A stretch of 64,000 nucleotides of DNA from NCBI GenBank assembly GCA_904063045.1, contig CAJFCJ010000012.1:2574987-2638986 (forward strand), in the 5' to 3' direction. The DNA is from Dimorphilus gyrociliatus. Its lineage: Eukaryota; Annelida; Polychaeta; Dinophilidae. The notes under the pieces were generated by a model. The model was not told the origin of the DNA. It saw only the letters and a list, made by a program, of their open reading frames with translations, and did no database searches. The translations under genes and the position numbers were made by a program. Below, one piece after another: positions 27,301 through 40,402 of this stretch; the first letter of the stretch is position 1; each line of letters begins with the position of its first letter.

Positions 27301-29094
27301 GGTCTTTCACCCCTCACAATTTCTCTTTCTATTTTCCCGCTCGTTTTCTCTCCACGCCTACCAATATATCTCTTGCTCAAAGCTGAAGAGTATTTTTGTT
27401 TACATTTTTCGTTTTTTGGCATTTGTTATAGATCCTGCCCACCTGGAATAGCAAGTCAGAAACAGTAGGAGAGAATAAAGTACAATACGTAAAAACATTC
27501 TAACTAAAGGCTATAATATAATTATTCCTATTAATTGTATTATTTTGCTAAGGACACTATTCAGTTATGAGCGAAATTCCTCTCTTTCGATAAATCTTTT
27601 CTTTCTTTTCTATGTTTTGAATAATTTCTTCCAAACAACTGAATATATTGGAAAACGGCGTAAACATTACTGTGTGTACTGTCTTTATTACTAACAATAG
27701 ATTATTAAAGGAGAAGCTATTTTTATTTTCAATACGTTTAGCTTAAACCTTTCTAATTGAATCGTGCTAAAAGGCAGTATTAAGACGAAATAGAAGAGAG
27801 AAGGAAATATGCACAACGTACTATATAGAGTATATGCTATATTTCATATCAACACTCGACTAATAGTAGTTAAACCACATAAATGTATAATTACATCCAT
27901 TTTCCTATTATCCCTTATTTATTTCTTTTACAAATATTGATTAACGTTTTCGTTGGAATGAAAATGACAGTAAAATAATATAAAAAAGAAAAACAAGAAA
28001 ATAAAACAGTAAAATTCTGCTAAATTAGTTTGTCTTCTTATCTTTGATGGTAGTACAACCAGTCGTCATGTTTACTTTGCCAAGAAAGAAATAGAAATAA
28101 GTGATCAGTTTTCTCTATCAATGTTTTTTTTTTCTCTCTTTTCATTTCTCTTCTATCTTTCATTCATTCATTCATTCTTTATCTATCTATCTCTTTCTCC
28201 TCGGTCTTCCCCTCCAGTCTTCCATTTTCTCTGTTTCTCACCCTTTCTCTTTTACCCTTTCTTTTATTCTGAGCGCTCAATCTAATATATTGTACAAGAT
28301 AATTTCTTTTATCCAATCGAGCGTTGTCGAAAGGAATTTGTCTTTTAATAATTTCTCCACTTAACTTAACGCCACAAATCAGACGGAACTGACCACTAAG
28401 AATCACCGAAGGGGTGGGAAGTCTGCCGCCGGGTTTTGAGAAGTTGCTAATTTCAAATATTATGTTTTTGTCTTTTAGTGTTTACTCTCGTTGATAATTG
28501 AACAGATTTACGTTGATGAGATATTGATAGATGTCTTTTGCATAAAAAAAAACAAACAAAAGTTAACGATTCGTTGTCATTTCAGGATTACAAGAGAGCT
28601 TTAAGATCTGAAGAGATTCCGTTAGGCCCAGGAGGAGTGGTCGATACAGAAATCGAACTTGGTTGCTCACTTCAGGTATTACCTAGAGGAGAAAATACAA
28701 CTTCCCAGAATTCAATTCATTTGGGAATTATCATTGAAGGCTTTTTATTTTTTTTCCCTTTCCCGCTTAAAACCAAAATCTATAGTCTCTCGCTCTCTCT
28801 CTCTCTCCCTCTCTTTTTAAGTATTCCCTTTCTTTTACCCTTCGCCATCATCAAAATCTTTCATCCTCTCAGTTTCTCAGTTATTTTTTACCTTTTAAGA
28901 GGTTTTCCTCAAAAAGAATTAGAAGAGTAAAACTAAAAGAGCATTTAATTTATTCCAAGGTCATTGATGTATGTCAAAGCCGTAAGAACAACTAGAAAAC
29001 GTTACAAGTTGACCTTGATTGGTGATATAGTAATATAAAAAAATATATATGTAGTCTTAATTATTGCTACGATAGTGTCGTGTTTATAAAAAGG

Positions 29095-29141
<47 letters not shown>

Positions 29142-32100
29142 TTATATAAATGCTACGGAAGAAGCTACGCGTGGCATTTGTTCTTATTGTCTAACGCCGT
29201 GAGAAATATCGATCTTTTGCCTCGGCGCTAGTACTAACTATAAAACGTGATGCTTTGCATTGGGATTTAAAAGAAACCTTTAAAATCATTCTCATTTGAT
29301 TTGGCACCCTTTAAATAGTTTATTTATACTTTATATAAGAAAGAAGGCAAAAAGGAAAAAAACAAGAGCGAAAGTCTCTGCTTCGTGAATGGACGCTTTT
29401 CTAGGTTTCATCTTTCCCAACGTGTCAAGGTTATCTAAGAATTAGTAGGAAAAAGATGAAAATGTTTACCTAAACCACCTTTACAAATAAAAATACCAGC
29501 GGTTTTCTTGCAGCTAAACTAGCCAACTAAATAAATAAAATAGAACGCTTTTAATCAATTTTTACTTGGTTAAGAGTAAAAAAGTGAGAAAATTAAATCT
29601 GTGCAATTAATAATTAAAATTTAAAGTTGAAGAGCGAATCTAAAAACAATCTTTGTTTCTGTCTGTCTGTCTGTCTCTCTCTCTCTCGCTCTCTCGCTCT
29701 TTAGGCTATTTTTATAATCCGCTGCTTCATCATACCTCCTTGAAAACAAACAAAAAAAAGACAATAAGAATTTTTCTCAATAGAAGATATAATTTATGTC
29801 CTTGTTTTAGATCAGAGAGGCCGATAGGCTATTAGTTGTTTTTAAAAGGTTGAAATACTCTATTGGTACCCAAAAAATAACAGGTAAAGGAAACGAAAGT
29901 GTTGTTACACGGTTTCACATTTCTGTGAACAAACATAAAAAAGGTTGAAGGAAAAAAGATAAAAAACACTTTTTTCTTACTACTTAAAGATGCTAGATAT
30001 TTCTTCTTTTTATTAAAACGCTTCCTTTGCCTAACTCTTTTTTTTACGTTTGTAAATTAGTTAAATACTCCATGCCATTCTTTTCTTCACACATACACAC
30101 ACATACACGCACACTCTCTCTCTCTCTCTTTCTATCTCTTTTGAAAACACCTTTTTCACTTTCTCCATCTTCTCCTTCTTCTTTTTTCTCATTAATTTCC
30201 CTTTTTCTCTCTTTTTAAACAGTATCCTCATCATATCAAACCGAATAATTCCCACGCCAACAAACTAGTTGTTATGCTGCAACGTCGAAAACGCTACCGA
30301 AATCGTACTATTCTAGGATACAAGACATTAGCAAGAGGAGAAGTGAATCTTACACAAGTACTACAAAAAAGTCAAGACAGACAGTTAGAATTATATAATG
30401 CTAATAAAGAATCGTGCCGTAATTCCGTTGGCTTTATTGTCGTTCAAAATTTGACTACACTGCCAGTGAATGAGGAACAAAACGGTGGGGCTAGTCGCGC
30501 TAAGGAGCGAGTATTTTTCTCCCAAAATTCCGAAGCGGAACGTTCTCCTGAGGGGGAACTCTCCGAAGACGATCTCGAAGATGACTCCTACGAAGAAGAC
30601 TTAACCGAAGACGAAGATAGGTTGGATAGAATACCTAGAGTGCCTCGAAGGAGGAAGATGCCAACAAGATTCCGCCACAGTAATATTAAAGAGAAGCTAA
30701 GGGCGTTCTTAAAGAATTTTAAAAGGGGTAACTATCTTTTTTATTTGCTTCTAAAAATTCTAGTTCTTCTCTGGAGCTATTTTCCCCCTGCCACGTCTCT
30801 CTACTTAATGAGGGAGTCGGCAAATGCATTCAAATTAAAAGGAATATATTGATAAAAAAAAAAAACAGCAAAGACTTCTTTCCATTACATTCTTCAATGG
30901 CATATATTTGTACAAATATCTAGTATTGTATTGTATTATATATTGTATTTTGTTGTATATTGTATTATTCTAGTATCAAGTCCTATTTTGGTATCAAATA
31001 GCTTGTTATTTTCTGTTTGGGAAAATCAATTCAAATTTAGCAAGGCCCCTAAATAGCCCAACAGCTTTTTGTCATAGCATCATGCTAAAAACTAAAAAAC
31101 CAAAAAAAAAAGCCCATGGGTGGTGAAAGGCTGATGGTTTAAGGCTTTATCTCCTCTAGCAGGAATACTGGCCCCGGGAGATCCTAAAAGGGCTCTATAA
31201 ATACAAAGCAGTATGCCGATATTCGGTAAAGAAAAAGAATATTTCAATCCCCCCAACCCCAATCTCAGACGTTAAATCTGTAAAAATGCATTTTAATGGT
31301 ATAGTTGACCAATTTTTTAATGAAGGAGAATGGAAGAAATGCAAACAAAGTGAAAGAGAGGCCTCTCCCAAAGAAAAGCAGAGTACATTGTGTATGTGTA
31401 ATATATTTAGACTAAGGAATATTTAAGTTGGGACCAAATTGAAGATGAATGTTATTGTTAAGCACAGTATTAGCTAGCCGGCGGATCATTGAAATTTTAT
31501 TATTAAAGGTTGAGTAGTCGAATAAATTTGGGAAGGAGACGAGAAGAGAACAAAAGAAGATATATACAGTATATATAATACAATATATACGATTGATAAA
31601 GAAAATCTTGACGAGAAAGGAATATCTCTCTCACCTAACTCTTTGTCTTTGTACTTTGAACTCTAATAGAGAAATTGATTAAAAAAAAACAGTTTGTTTT
31701 CTTTTTTGAAAAGGAAGAATTAGTAAATTTTTGATTGTTGATGAATTTACCGCCTCAACAAATCTGAATGTCAAGTGATGTTTGTAAAGGCGAGGGAGAT
31801 GAGGAGAAGCTCAGAATAAACTCGACTCATTTTGTAATATTGTAACAAAATTGGTTTGGAAAATTTACAAGAGAAATTTACGACTTGTTGCTTTTTCTCT
31901 TTTTCTTTCTTGTTTGTCTAACAACATTTTATCTCTTTTTTTCATTCTCTCTCTCTCTCTTTATAGTCTTTGTCTATTAATCCTATGATAGCAAGCAAGG
32001 CAATTAGTTTACACATGCCCAAGTTATGACTGATTGCAGAAGACTGTAATGTATCAATGAGATTAACGACGTTTGTCTGAAAAGTTGGCAGAAGGTTACT

Positions 32101-34325
32101 GACCCAGTCTTAGTTTCTAGGCGTCATCAGCTTGACGCATTAAAGTGAATTTTATATCCATTTAAAAAGAAATTGATTTAAGACCCGCATTTAATCTAAA
32201 TTTTGTCAAATGTGACACTACCGCCTTGACCTGGTAGACAGAGGGAGAAAGTGCGTGAATGCGTGTGTGGGTGTGAGATGGGAAAAGGGGGAGGAAGAGG
32301 AAAAAAATCTGACCTAAATTAGGCTCTGGCCTTCGATGACTTAGAGGTAGTCATTAGGCCAGGGGGAATCCATTATCGCCCCAATGATTACTGTACAAAC
32401 TAATAAAAATAACCAGACATCCGTATAACTATTATCTTAAGAAAACTGGCTTTTTTCAACGCTTCCAGGAAATTGTTCATAGGAAAATTTGTTGCAAACC
32501 GATAAAATGCAACCGTCACCCATCTGACGTCGGTTCGTAAGAATCCTTAATAAACGTAAGGAGCACTTGGGATCTTCCAAATAGCTTTGACCTTGGCTTA
32601 GACTTTTCGCTAAAAAAATCTATGCCTTTTTAATATTCCCTAAGGTTAAGCCGACAAAATCCAATGTTCATCAAGCATGGAATGATAAATATTAAATAAT
32701 TTTCTTCACCTATTTTTCTTCAGGTGACGACGCTCTAGAAATTGATCCGGACGAAGAGAACCAGAGAGAATTGGAGGAATTGATTGACGAATTGGATGAT
32801 GAATTGAGCGATTCGCCAGCTGAACAAGATAATATATCAGTGGTATCGACTCCTAAGCCAAAATTGAAGCCATTTTTTGCGTCAAAGACTTCAAAAGCGG
32901 AAGACTTTAGCGATGATAGCGGAAAGAAGAATGATTCGGATGGAGGTCACTTGGTAAGTCTTTTTACCATTCTTTTAATTGTGGCCTTTCTTTTATATAT
33001 GTATATAGAGTATATATATATAAAAGAAAACCATATAAATATAATAATAATAAAAAACAACTTGGTTGCTGTAAATCCCCCAATTGTTATACTGCTGTGG
33101 CTAAGCTAAGGTATCGTTTTAGATAAGATTTACCCATAGACTAATTAGGAATCCTATATCGCAACAATATTAATATTAATATATTAATTAATTAATTAAT
33201 TAATTAATATTTTTAATAAAAACAACCTAAATGAAATAAACAAAAACAAAATGGCAAATACGATGGATATAGTGTTACGTAACACTTTTTTCTTTTTCTT
33301 TATTATCTTTTTTTCTTTCTTTCTTTCTTTTCTTTCGCTGAGAAATAACAAAACATCTAAAATAATTAAAAATTGTTTGTTGTTTGTCAATATTCAATTT
33401 CTAACTACAATCCTCATCCTCATCCTCTCTTCCTTAATCAGAAAATTCTTAAGAAAAGAGCTCTTTTTACATTTTTTTTTGAAATATTAAAACAAAAACA
33501 AGTAAATGAAATGGGAAAGGAAAACAAATTTTTTCTTATATTGATTTTAACAGATCGTTAAACTTCGAAATAAAAAAGAGGTAAGAGAAAGCAAAAGCAT
33601 AATAATACGAATAATAAGAAATTGTTTTAAAGATTGCTATGCAAATGATCTCTATTTATTTTAGAAGTAATTAGGAAATTATTAATTAGTAGAGGAGCAT
33701 CTTATGCTTTTTTTTTTTCTTTTTACTTTTAATACTAAAACAAGATTATTGCTCTAGTTTGTTATTCTTGCTGTATTATATTCAACACATCAATAGTTTT
33801 TTCTTATTAAAATGAATTTATAAAAGAAGGAAGAAGTGGAAAATATTTCAAAAATATTACTAATATTGATTGTTACAACTTATTTTTGTCTCTCTTTATT
33901 CTTTTATCACTTCATTTAAAAGGGTAAAGCTTTCTGACTTTGATAAATATTTATTAGCTCACTTTATATTTAGTATAATATCAAGTTTATAGAATTATCA
34001 AGATTTTGCCCCTAAGTATAGTTATATATCTATATATATATATATGATCTTATGCTCATTATCCTATTGCATTTCCTTACTATACTTACCATTAATTATT
34101 TTTTGTTTTAACTTTGATACTGATGAGCCTATATATTGCTTTGATAAACAACCTTATTTATATACATATATACTGTATATGAATTAATATTGTATTTCTT
34201 ATTTTAACCTTATTACGTTACATATTATGTTTTTTTTTATATACAAAGAAAAACATGAATGCACTGGGTAAATTTTTACCAAAAGAAAAAAACTATGAAA
34301 AAGTAACACTATCTCTTTTTCTCTT

Positions 34326-34371
<46 letters not shown>

Positions 34372-34883
34372 GTAAATTTTTGCCTACAAAAATATAGTCA
34401 AAACAAAAATTTTAACTTTAACGAACCATAATTATTATAATAATTATCGCAAAAAGAACAATAAAAGGATTCCTTAATTACTGATGCATGACCTATTATT
34501 TTGCATGTCACTCTTGCAGACCGATCACGGAGAGGAAGTTAAGAAGGAGGAAGTGAAAAAAAATAGATCTTCTTCAATTACTGCAGAATCCTTTATGAAA
34601 AAATTTACGAAAAGCCACGGACAGAGTCATCAGGATGTTGTTGACAAGTCTAGTGAACCGACTGAGGTAGCCGGATGTTTGTTTTTTTTTGTTTGTTTTT
34701 TGTATTTTCTTACCGTAATTGTTGCTACTCGTTTTCGGTTTATACGGTCCGTACAAACAACATCGTATAAATTCTTAACCCCGCCAACTACGTATTTTAA
34801 AAGAATAGATAAATAGATGAATAGATAGAGAGATAGATAATAGTAAAAGAAGGCATAGAAAAGAGAGAAGGAGGGGGCAGGGA

Positions 34884-34921
<38 letters not shown>

Positions 34922-36424
34922 ACAGATAATTCTTTTTCTCTCTCTTTTCACTTAAACTTTACCTCCCTCTTTCTCTTGGCTGCTTCTCTTCCCTTTTATT
35001 AACGAGACTAATGCAGATAAGACTGTTGAAAAACGAACAAGAGAAAAAATCACAAACGTCTAAACCAATCTCTACACAGCCTTCAACTGATTTATTAGCC
35101 ATACATTTTAACGTTAAATGAATTAATTTCTATAGTATGAAAGACCTAAAAACAAGAAAAGGCGCGAATTATTGAATAATTTTATAAACGAATAGATAAT
35201 GGATTCTTTTTTGGCTTTTGAAGTAAAGTTTGTCGTTTCCCTCTAGTCCCATTCCATCCTTCTATTGCCCGGCTACTGCTTTAATAAAAAAGAGGAAGGG
35301 AGGCAATTAAGAACCATCAGTTCTGTCGTTTTTTTTTATTTAACGGCCTTAAAAGGGAAAAAAGAGAATGATAAACGTTCGAGTAGAAAGATGAGGCTCT
35401 TTTTCATTAATCCTATAATTCACGATTACCGAAATATGACGTTAGATAGATAGACTAGCCAGACAGGGAAGGAGGGATGGAGGAGTAAATGATTGAAAGA
35501 AGGAATGTGTGTGTTTGTGTTTGTGTGTGTGTGTGTGTGTTTTTCTTTATTAATGTAGCTTTACTGGCTTTACTAGATTAGAAAATGACAAAATGGGTAA
35601 TAACAACCAATAACATTTTGTTATTTTATAATACCAAGTACCAAAATAAGAAGGATGATAATGATAATAATCGTCGTATATAACTAGAATGAAAAGGTTC
35701 TATAAAAAGGTAGCATTCTAATAGTAAAGAGAAAAGAATAGAAAAGGAAAATATTGAAACAACATTGAAAATATGAAGGAAAAGATGAAAGAGAATTTAT
35801 GATAGTCTCGGTTAATGAGGTTTTAATCAAATCAATCATTTTTTTAAGCTTTGCGAAAGTAGATTAAATCCTCTTCCTTCTTTTTTTCTTTTTTTTCTTC
35901 AAAATGTCAATTATAATGGAGAATAAGAAAAAGTAAAAGGCGTCATCAGCGTCAGACGCTCGAAAATCGTCGATTAATCAATTTTTTCTCCTTGAATGAA
36001 AAGAGAATAAATTGATTATATTAAAGAAAGTCAGAAACAGTTGTAATACAAATGTGCATTATGTATTATATAAGAAATAACTATAATTCTTTCATTGAAA
36101 AGCCTAGTTTTAACTAACGGATTGTGATTTTTTTTCAACATTTCATTCATTAACAGCCTCGTAAAGCGTTCATGGAGCAATTAAACGCTGTTCTCGGAAG
36201 TGAAGATAACTTACCTTCCTGCGTTCTCTTAGTTAATACTTCGGAAGGTCAAGGCCAAAAATTATCGAAATTATTATCAACGAACGCGGCGTTCAAGCTA
36301 ATCTGCACTCATTGTCAAGCGGAAGTTAAAGCAACATTGGCATCTATCGTAAATAGGATACAAAAATTGTAAGTATACATATATAGATAAAGCATTATAT
36401 TTATATATTATATTTATTATATAG

Positions 36425-36466
<42 letters not shown>

Positions 36467-36764
36467 TATTTATTTTATACTCTTTTCATTCATCTATCTC
36501 TCCATCCATCCATCTTTTTTTTTTTCAAATCCTTTAAAATGATATTTAACAATTCCATAAGACCTTGAAAAAAGAATGTATCCAAACAAACTTAATGGAC
36601 TAAGCGAATCACTTAGCAAACTACTAATAAAGACTTGAAAAATAAATAAATAAACGCTTTTCCACTAATACCTGGGCCAACAGCAGCTTGAAGCGTCTAT
36701 CTCTTTTGTTTTGCCTTTCTTTTTATCCTACCCTTTTTCAATTTCTCACTTTTCTCTCTCTCTC

Positions 36765-36795
<31 letters not shown>

Positions 36796-37246
36796 CCCCT
36801 TTTGTTTCTGAAAGAGTGAAAAGAATACTGATAATATTGTCAATTTGTTAAGTGAAGAAGGAGGAAGCAATATTATAGATGAAATTGTTTGAGTGATATA
36901 GTAGTAAAGGGTAAAGAAAGTAGAGATTTTCCCATAATAGTAGGTGTCTAAGCACAAAGATCCCTTTGCACTTTTCTCAACAGAAGAGCTGGCTTTTCAC
37001 TTGATAGAAGTATAAAATCAAAGACAACTGCCCATAGACAATATATATATAACTAGATGTACGAATATAATTGTACAGTTAATACAGTTGTTGAACAGTT
37101 TTCGTTCTACATTGTAAACATATCTTTATAGTATTATCTTGAATTTCCTTTTTTCCCATTTATCCGTATTTTTTCTTTGCCTTTCTTTTCAATTTCTCCT
37201 TTGAATTGTCGATCCTATGGACGAGAGGTTTTTCTTAATGTAATAC

Positions 37247-37291
<45 letters not shown>

Positions 37292-39921
37292 AATATGTAT
37301 ATATTCATCTGTCTATATTGTTTGTTTTTGCGCAATTTTTTCCAAATAGACGTAACGCTGGCCAATTATCTTACAACGATTCTAATCATTCGTCAAATTT
37401 CGGGTTTGTTTTCTTTTATAACATTGCATTCGCACCATGTCGATTATAATCTTATTAATTAATTTTTTTTTATATTATGCTTTTATTTTATTTTAATTAA
37501 TTTTTTCATTTGTTCATTTTTTTTTGACGCTTTACTTGGATGAATGCTTCTTTTTATTTAGTGATTTCTCAATAATTTCGAGCGATTCTTTTTAATTATA
37601 TTACTATTTTACATATATAAATTATATGTATATATATATATATAGTATAGCATTCTTGTAAATGTTTAATCGCTTTTTGATTGGTTGAGGAGTTGTTATT
37701 GTTTGTTTTATTACAAACTATCCTGTTTGTTTATTATTTTTCTTTCTTTTTTTTTTGAATGTTGACGTAAAGATTGAAGCATGCTTAAGTAATTAGGAAA
37801 TTAAGTAGATTCTTCCAATTGAGTTCATGTTTGTTTATATCTCTCCTGTCGGAGCTTGAATAAGTTTTAAGGAAGAAGAGAAATAATTGCACAAGTAAAG
37901 TATATATATATGTATATACTAATATATACTGTATATACTTTACTTTACAAGATCCTCTTTTATTACTTTAATTAGTGTCTAGTGTTGTAAAATTAAAAAA
38001 TAATTTAATAATGGAAAAGAGAAGAAACGACGAAAAAGAAAGAAAGAAAACTATCCAAATCTAATAAAGGTTTTCTTTCTTTCTTTGGTTCTTTTCTTTT
38101 TCGGTGAAAAATGTTTTTAAAGTTAGAAAAACAACGAAAGAAAAAGATTGTTTTTTTCCTTTTAATGAAAAATGAATGACTTTGGTGAGAAGTTTCATCC
38201 GGAAGATTATATATTGATATATAGAGAATGAGATAATGGAGAACGAAGTTTTATTACCTTTTCTTCATTATTATTTAAATCTAAAGATAATTGTTGGAAA
38301 TTAAATAATAGGCCTAGAAGGAAACTTTTAGTTATTTATTTATTTATATTCAATCTATCTGTCTATCTCTCCCTCTCTCCATCTCTCCATCTATCTATCT
38401 CTTCCCACTTCTAGTCTACCGGAAAACTTCTCACTCTTTAACTTAATTACATTCTCTGGCTGCTTTGCGAAAGAATAAAAAACGTTTTTTTATGTCTTTT
38501 TTTATGGAGAAGTAATATTTATATATATATATCTTTCTTCTTTCTTCCTATTTTACAGTTGCAACACGAATTCCAGGGCTCCTAATCAAATTAGGATTGT
38601 CGTTGCCGGAACTGATGCTTATATGAATGTTGTATTAAGACCTTACGTGGAACAATTTTCCGCCAAACCTCCAGATTGGCAGGCCTATGTCAAATTTATT
38701 TACATACCGCTATCTTGTACTTCCACCTTAGCCAAATACCTATCGACAATCGACTCTCTATACGCTAGCTTCTGCGAAGGCCTTTGGAAAGAGTTTTTCG
38801 ACACGAAAGGCGATAGTCCTGGTAGGTGATAAATTAACACTCGGGCTTTTTGTTTGTTTCTTCGCTGTTGCTCTATCTCTCTCTCTCTCTCTGTCATTCT
38901 GGATTTTTCTCTTATTCTACTGTTTTCTTATATATACATATATATATATATATACATTTATATACGTTCCAATATATTATAGTCTTTTTCTATTGTACCC
39001 TTTTCAGACTCGAACGAAATTGTTAACAAGTTGCAACGGTACCTGGAGAAATGTCATCATACTGTTCAAATGCCAATCGCTGAAGCTCTAATTGTTCGTA
39101 AGGATAAATGGTTAGCAGATTCGCTATTAAAATAGAGTTGATATACCTATATACTATACACTTATTTATACATGTTTATACGATTTTCCAGCCATTTGGC
39201 ATTTAATTCGGAAGACGACTCGAACCGTATCTCTGTACCATTCATCATGGACGTTCGAGTTGGACCTATCGAACTACCAAATGTTAATCTTTGTTCAGTT
39301 GACTACGATGAATCGTCATCCTCCGTTGTAATGGGACCAAACTCACCACCTAGTTCAACGTCAGGTAGCACGGACCGTCGACAAGAGCATTCGCCACCTG
39401 GTTCACCAAACTTTAGTGCCAATACAACAACCTCAAATCTTATGTCTCCTAGTGATAATAGAATCGAATTAATCGACCTCCAATTAGATTACTGGCACCC
39501 AGCCTCCCTTGAAACTTGTAAGGAGAGGGAAAAAGAAAAGGAGAAATCCTTTAAGAAAGAAATAAAATGCTCTTTAAAGACTCAATTCAAAAGTGTGCTA
39601 ATATATAGACTGATTCTTCCCAATAAAATAAATGATCCTCATTTAATAAGCCTAACCATAGCAACAAAGGAAAAGTCGAAAAAATTAATGAGAATTGGGA
39701 AGAAGAATAAGGAAGAATCAAAGACGCAATTAATGATAAATAGACTGGTGTGCACGACCAAAAGCCAAAGCCAGGCACTTTCTACTCATATAGACGGGCA
39801 CGAATGGCAGGCAGTAAAATTCTTCCAGATAAATCCATTATGGCCGACTCACGTCAAATATTTACCATTTTTAATTGCAGTAGATGAATTCAGTTATTCA
39901 TTGCCCATTAATATATCTTAA
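22804..39921 (+). CDS. PACS: Phosphofurin acidic cluster sorting protein (PACS1/2 orthologue)
   Basis: PACS proteins link acidic-cluster cargo to adaptor complexes and route membrane proteins among TGN, endosomes, ER and mitochondria. Exons: 22804-22910, 26747-26834, 28586-28675, 30223-30727, 32724-32953, 33554-33580, 34520-34666, 36157-36368, (37350-37403 optional), 38559-38821, 39008-39110, 39192-39921; 833 aa, or 851 with the optional exon. The cargo-binding N-terminal region is clear (PVRMKLFANFDIDKNTSNC, then VTRLVVKKPPEADLSSVIVAVKIQ, then LQRRKRYRNRTILGYKTLARG). An acidic stretch and the hallmark STPKPKLKPFF follow. The C-terminal PACS domain is well conserved: VLLVNTSEGQGQKLS, IVNRIQKFCNTNS, LQLDYWHPAS, and near the end VKFFQINPLWPTHVKYLPF. 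Introns of up to 3.8 kb stand out against neighbouring genes. Whether it is PACS1 or PACS2 cannot be said; invertebrates normally have a single PACS. Confidence 0.93.
22911..26746 (+). other. PACS intron 1 (3.8 kb)
   Basis: The largest intron in the window. It is AT-rich, with (TA)n at about 23929-23966, (GA)n at 24020-24040, (CT)n at 24312-24347 and many A/T homopolymers. A GC-rich odd palindrome, AGGCCCA-A-TGGGCCT, lies at 25784-25798. No coding exon or RNA gene was recognised on either strand. Confidence 0.6.
23929..23966. repeat. (TA)n repeat
   Basis: Long alternating TA tract in PACS intron 1. Confidence 0.9.
26835..28585 (+). other. PACS intron 2
   Basis: AT-rich intron of 1.75 kb with pyrimidine-rich tracts (28120-28270) whose reverse-strand frames are arginine/lysine-rich low complexity. 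No conserved element recognised. Confidence 0.5.
28676..30222 (+). other. PACS intron 3
   Basis: 1.5-kb intron with a (TA)n repeat at 29098-29138 and several CT-rich microsatellites (28785-28815, 29660-29700, 30112-30135). No coding signal beyond repeat-derived frames. Confidence 0.5.
29098..29138. repeat. (TA)n repeat
   Basis: About 20 TA units in PACS intron 3. Confidence 0.9.
30728..32723 (+). other. PACS intron 4 with GC-richer patch and hairpin
   Basis: 2-kb intron. The interval 31980-32600 is noticeably less AT-rich than its surroundings and contains an imperfect hairpin at 32326-32362 (CTGGCCT/AGGCCAG outer stem, ATGACT/AGTCAT inner stem, 7-nt loop). It may hold a regulatory element; no exon was found. 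Confidence 0.45.
33554..33580 (+). other. Candidate 27-nt PACS microexon
   Basis: A phase-0 segment flanked by a good acceptor (TTTTAACAG) and donor (GAG|GTAAGA), encoding IVKLRNKKE. It sits between the exon ending at 32953 and the one starting at 34520, and both flanking junctions are phase 0, so it may be included or skipped without changing frame. It falls in the linker after STPKPKLKPFF, a region expected to be disordered. Confidence 0.5.
34667..36156 (+). other. PACS intron (34.7-36.2 kb)
   Basis: AT-rich, with a (GA)n tract at 34888-34916, a (TG)n run at 35507-35540 and many short A/T runs. An open stretch after ATGCAG at about 35017 was considered as an exon and not accepted because it runs to a stop without a good donor. 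Confidence 0.5.
34888..34916. repeat. (GA)n microsatellite
   Basis: GA tract in a PACS intron; a (CT)n tract of similar length lies at about 34325-34370. Confidence 0.9.
36428..36462. repeat. (TA)n repeat
   Basis: TA tract about 60 bases downstream of the PACS exon ending at 36368. Confidence 0.9.
37350..37403 (+). other. Candidate 54-nt PACS cassette exon
   Basis: Bounded by CAAATAG| and GG|GTTTGT, this segment encodes 18 residues (RNAGQLSYNDSNHSSNFG). It enters and leaves in phase 2, exactly matching the flanking exons that end at 36368 and begin at 38559. Skipping gives RIQKFCNTNS, the sequence conserved in vertebrate PACS; inclusion inserts 18 polar residues there. It lies alone within a 2.2-kb AT-rich intron. 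Confidence 0.5.
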
Positions 39922-40368
39922 AGAAACAATATAACACATACAACCAAACCTTATAAACGCATTCGTACGTACAAACAAACAAACATTCATTCATTCATTC
40001 ATACATACATATTTACCTGCACACGTATATTTATACATTTACAAACAAAACATTTGGTTTTATTATATTAACGATGGCGTTTTGGATGGCATTAATGACT
40101 ATAATAAGGATGCGGATGATAATGATGATGACGATGATGTTGATGACGATAACGATGATGATGATGACGACGATGATGATGATAATAATAATAATAATAA
40201 TAATAATATTAATGATAATTATGATTACTATGATGAACAAAAAAAAAGACAATGCTATTATTTTTTTTTCAATTGAATTTTCTAGTCTTTTCTCTGCCTA
40301 ATTTGTTTTTACATATGTATTTGTATTTGTATTTATGTGTGTAAGAGAGAAGGAGAGGAAAGAAAGTG

Positions 40369-40402
<34 letters not shown>
